NCBI GenBank assembly: GCA_009760855.2
Contig: WPIO01000008.1
Span: 515,001 to 579,000, forward strand
DNA from: Cristatella mucedo
Lineage: Eukaryota > Bryozoa > Phylactolaemata > Cristatellidae
Direction: 5' to 3'
DNA length: 64,000 bases
In this document: positions 60,997 to 64,000 of the stretch, piece by piece
Layout of the letters: each line of letters starts with the position of its first letter
Numbering within the stretch: position 1 is the stretch's first letter
Made by a program: the position numbers and the translations under genes
The notes under the pieces: model-generated
What the model was told of the DNA's origin: nothing
Seen by the model: the letters and a program-made list of their open reading frames with translations, nothing else
The model's database searches: none

Positions 60997-62014
60997 TGCT
61001 CCTGTTCTCCGTCAAGCACATCAATATTTTAATGTCCTTCTTCACTTCCACTCTTGTCGAATTGCAGTTCTTTTTAGAGGTAAAGCTGACAATCTAAGTT
61101 TTATTTTCGACTAGAAACGTCCGAGCTGCCTGCTACTGCACTAGGACACGATCTCCTACGGTGCTTTCCCTTCCCCCCTGCCCTTCCTACAACTGCTTCT
61201 CTTCCTGCCTCTCCTCAGCGCTTGCTTTCTGCTCCTCCTCTGCTCCTTCTCCTTATCCACTCATCCTACTCCTGCTCCTTCTCCTTATCCACTCATCCTA
61301 CTCCTGCTCCTTTACCCTCTCCTCTCTCCACCTTTTCTCACTGCCTTTCCATATACACTTTTCTCACTTTTTTCTCTACCGCGAGTGAAAGCGAAGAATA
61401 CTCGTCAAGTTATCCGCGCGCACGCCCTCTTTTCTCTTTGCAGCAGAAAAGAGCTGCTCCAGTACGTCACGTGCTCCTGTACAAGCCACGAGCTGCCCCG
61501 CGCGAAGCTTCGCTAGCAGAAGCCGCGCTAGCAGACACGACACTATGCAGACAGAACGGAGGACGAACGAGCAGACGAGCCCCCCCCCCCGCGGCAGACG
61601 GACGCCGAGCCGCGGCACGCAGCACAGCTTCCGCCGACTTTCAGTCGCTTCCGCACCTCCGCGGCAGCGGCGACTTTCCCGACGGGGTGAAGCCGCGACG
61701 CCAGTGGGCTACGCCTCGGTCTACGGCGGTACTCGACTCGGTGCCGCGACGCCGAAGTCCTCTCCGTTCTCTCCCTCATGCTTGGCCCGCCGCCGCCTCG
61801 CGCCGAAGCGGCGGTCGGCGAACGGATCGGTGACGGCTGCCGGCGAACGTTCCGCGAGCGACGCTTCGGCTCTTCATCCCCCATCTTTCATCCCCCATCT
61901 TTCATCCCCCATCGTGCAGACTCGCGCGCGCGCGCGCGCGCACGTCGGGCGCGCCTAGCTGGCGCAAATTGGCGGGGCGGGAGGGCGGTGACGGGATAGT
62001 ACTGCGCTCGCATT
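60993..62014. other. Intergenic DNA, pyrimidine-rich then GC-rich
   Basis: A 32-base repeat (ccactcatcctactcctgct...) occurs two and a half times at 61257-61315. A 14-base unit around catcccccatcttt occurs three times at 61876-61915. An alternating GC run lies at 61920-61945. No gene supported. Confidence 0.5.
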
Positions 62015-62145
62015 GGGCCCTAAGAAAAATCTATCTCTATCCAAGCGCTTTGCGTATGCCGCAGGGCTCAAGGCCACGAGCCAAGTCGTTAAAGGCGATA
62101 GATAGATACCTTTACCTCTGCGTCAGACCGGGGCGGCCAAGGTCT
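62015..62145 (-). mobile_element. SINE-B, diverged
   Basis: In reverse: gggccctaagaaaaatctat ctctatccaagcgctttgcg (terminal block), box B gggctcaaggccacgagcc, and head ctttacctctgcg. No A/T tail remains. Confidence 0.65.
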
Positions 62146-62698
62146 AGCTAGCGTGTGCCGAGCGGCGCGACCGAGACGCCCTTCGCGAGCGCGAACGAAC
62201 TTCCGCTTGTCATCTCCGCTGCGCCGTCACTCTTCGGCGTCCTACGGCGTCAATCGTAGCGGATTTTCCCACCCCCCCCCCTCGCCGTCCCTCTCCGGGG
62301 CGCGCCGGAGTCACGTGACAGGCTGACCGAGCGCCTGAGCGACCGCGCTGCGACGCCGCCGCCGCGCGGCGACGCCGCCGCACGCGCTCAATTGCCGCGC
62401 TCCCGCGGCGTGCTGAGAGAGCGGCGGCGCTGCTCAATTATCGCTCATCTTTCAGGCATTCGCTGGGTAAACAAATGAGACCGTCTCCGTCGAGAGTTGG
62501 TAAATGCAGCTGCGCGCGCGCAATGCTGAGATGAGGCTGAGTTCGTTCCGACGTCTGCGCGTAGAAGCAGACGCGCGGCTTGAGACCGGCTCGTGCGCAG
62601 GCGCGATGCTCGTGACGCTGCTGGTGCGCGGCGACAGCGGCTCAAGCGAAGCTGCTGAGCGGAAGCGGCCGTCTGTGAAGCAAAGTCTGACATTTTTA
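62146..62698. other. GC-rich intergenic DNA
   Basis: CpG-rich with no motif in any frame. Could be part of a regulatory island. Confidence 0.45.
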
Positions 62699-62863
62699 AA
62701 ATAAATATAATTCCTTTGTACGGCGCGCTAAGAGAGCTTAATCTCTGTTCGGGCGCTTCGCATATGCCGCGGGGCTCGAGCCCACGACCTCGGTCATCGA
62801 ATGCATTCACCTTGACTTCGGTTGTTAAAGGCGAGCACCTTAACCCCTGGGCCAAACCAGGGC
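62699..62863 (-). mobile_element. tRNA-derived SINE, family SINE-B
   Basis: On the minus strand: box A TGGCCCAGGGGTTAAGGTGC, box B GTGGGCTCGAGCCCC, terminal block gcgaagcgcccgaacagaga ttaagctctcttagcgcgcc, and an AT-rich tail. A segment between the boxes is longer than in other copies. Confidence 0.85.
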
Positions 62864-63384
62864 CGCCGCACGGTCTGTTCGTTGTCGGGCTGCAGCGAAG
62901 AAACAAAATGGCCGCCAATGAACAGCTTACCCTAAGCTGAGCGCGGTGACGGCAGCGCGAAGCCAATAGCTCGCTCGCACGACGACGCTCGCGCTCAGAG
63001 CAAGCGGAGATGCCGCCGCCGCCGCGGCGTCTTAGAGACGGATACTCTCATGCAGGGGAGATGAGGGAGGGAAGGAGGGAGGGGTGCAGTGAAGGGCGTG
63101 CCGACTGGAGCGGCGCTGTTGCCATCGTCTCGGGTCTAACAGTGTCGAGTTGAATTAAATCAAATGCTAAATTAAAGTCACTGCATGTAATCAGGGGCTT
63201 GAGTAAAGAGTCACGGGCACAAGAAATCACGCCCACGAAGAAAAGGGTGAGCGACATCAGAGTCCGCAGTTAATAAGCGACGATAAGGCTGGAATGCGTC
63301 CCAGCACGGTCAGCCACTTCCGGTCAGTCATTTCGCCACCTTACTCTCTCTCTCTCTCTCTCTGCTCTGCTCTACCGAGTTTAA
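62864..63384. other. Intergenic DNA
   Basis: Includes a short (CT)n at 63343-63361. No gene supported. Confidence 0.45.
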
Positions 63385-63785
63385 TAATATTAATAATACA
63401 CTCGACAAAGCGCCCTCGGAGAATTCAATCTCTTTCTAGGCGCTTTACATTTGCTGCCAAGGAAACACGATCGAATGGTTAGTGGCAGCATGCTCAATAA
63501 ACAACAAGAATAACACCGTTAGGGGTGGCATACACAGGGTCAGCATGCAAGTGTGGTTAGTGGCAGCATGCACAGTGTCACAGTGTCAGCCCGCATAAGC
63601 ACGTAAAGGATGAATCGCATGGACCCACTAAATGCTGTGATAAATAGGTGCGTTTTTAGTTTCTTTTTAAATGCGGTCAAGTCAGGGGATGCCATGACGC
63701 AAGTAAGGAGTGAGTTTTAGGTTTTGAGACTAGACGAATTAAAGGCACGGTCTCCAGACGATTTTTGAGGTTCGTCTAAGTCTGA
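63385..63785 (-). mobile_element. LINE-1 3' fragment
   Basis: (AAT)n tail, acactcgacaaagcgccctc ggagaattcaatctctttct aggcgctttac (terminal block), full 3' UTR with tggcagcatgcacagtgtca, and the last part of the C-terminal region up to gatttttgaggttcgtc. Confidence 0.9.
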
Positions 63786-63822
63786 GATCTAATCTCTCCA
63801 CTCTCGTCTTGTCACTCCCTTT

Positions 63823-63897
<75 letters not shown>

Positions 63898-63952
63898 GTC
63901 TCTCTCTCTCTCTGTCTCTCTCTGTCTCTCTCTGTCTCTCTCAGTCTCTCTG

Positions 63953-64000
<48 letters not shown>
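63823..64000. repeat. (CT)n microsatellite running off the window
   Basis: A pure CT block (about 63823-63888), then CTGTCT variants, then pure CT to the last base. Confidence 0.97.

Overview
The window is animal nuclear DNA, most likely from an invertebrate with large intergenic distances. It has one recognisable host gene fragment with spliceosomal introns, several unmethylated-looking CpG-rich islands, and dense non-LTR retrotransposon, tRNA-SINE and microsatellite content. No bacterial-style operons, CRISPR arrays or rRNA genes are visible. No true tRNA gene was found; the tRNA-like sequences belong to SINEs.

At the left edge (about 1-2300), on the minus strand, lie the first two coding exons of a type II phosphatidylinositol 4-kinase (PI4K2). 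Exon 1 is 1416-1742 and exon 2 is 1042-1242. The rest of the gene lies beyond position 1. The start codon sits in a GC-rich island. Intron 2 appears to begin with a GC rather than a GT dinucleotide. The signature cysteine cluster reads C-F-P-C-C.

From about 2.3 kb to 64 kb no host coding exon can be supported. The DNA is layered with two families of CR1/L2-like LINEs. LINE-1 (my label) ends in an AAAGCGCC...GGGCGCTTT stem-loop followed by (ATT)n. LINE-2 (my label) ends in GTAAC...GTTAC followed by acagacggagatacatt. Most copies are 5'-truncated fragments. The longest, about 45.1-48.7 kb on the minus strand, still shows endonuclease, reverse transcriptase and C-terminal regions but is full of stops. 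Two tRNA-derived SINE families are present. SINE-B carries a version of the LINE-1 3' stem-loop, so it probably uses the LINE-1 machinery. SINE-A has a different tail ending near gaggctgttgaatcagcc.

Microsatellites are very abundant. There are about a dozen long (CT)n/(GA)n tracts, (ATT)n tails of retroelements, and several minisatellites (18, 24, 28, 32, 36, 38 and 42 bp units). GC-rich islands at roughly 1.3-2.3, 15.5-16, 19.6-20.6, 26-27.6, 43-44.5, 49.6-52.8, 57.1-57.7, 59.1-60.6 and 61.4-62.5 kb hold long but low-complexity open frames that I do not accept as genes. Some may be promoters of genes outside the window. Several of these islands contain perfect short palindromes.

The most interesting material is structural. 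It includes the shared LINE/SINE tail stem-loop, an insertion consisting only of an (ATT)-rich tail flanked by a 14-bp duplication, nested elements of defined order, and the series of perfect GC-rich palindromes.
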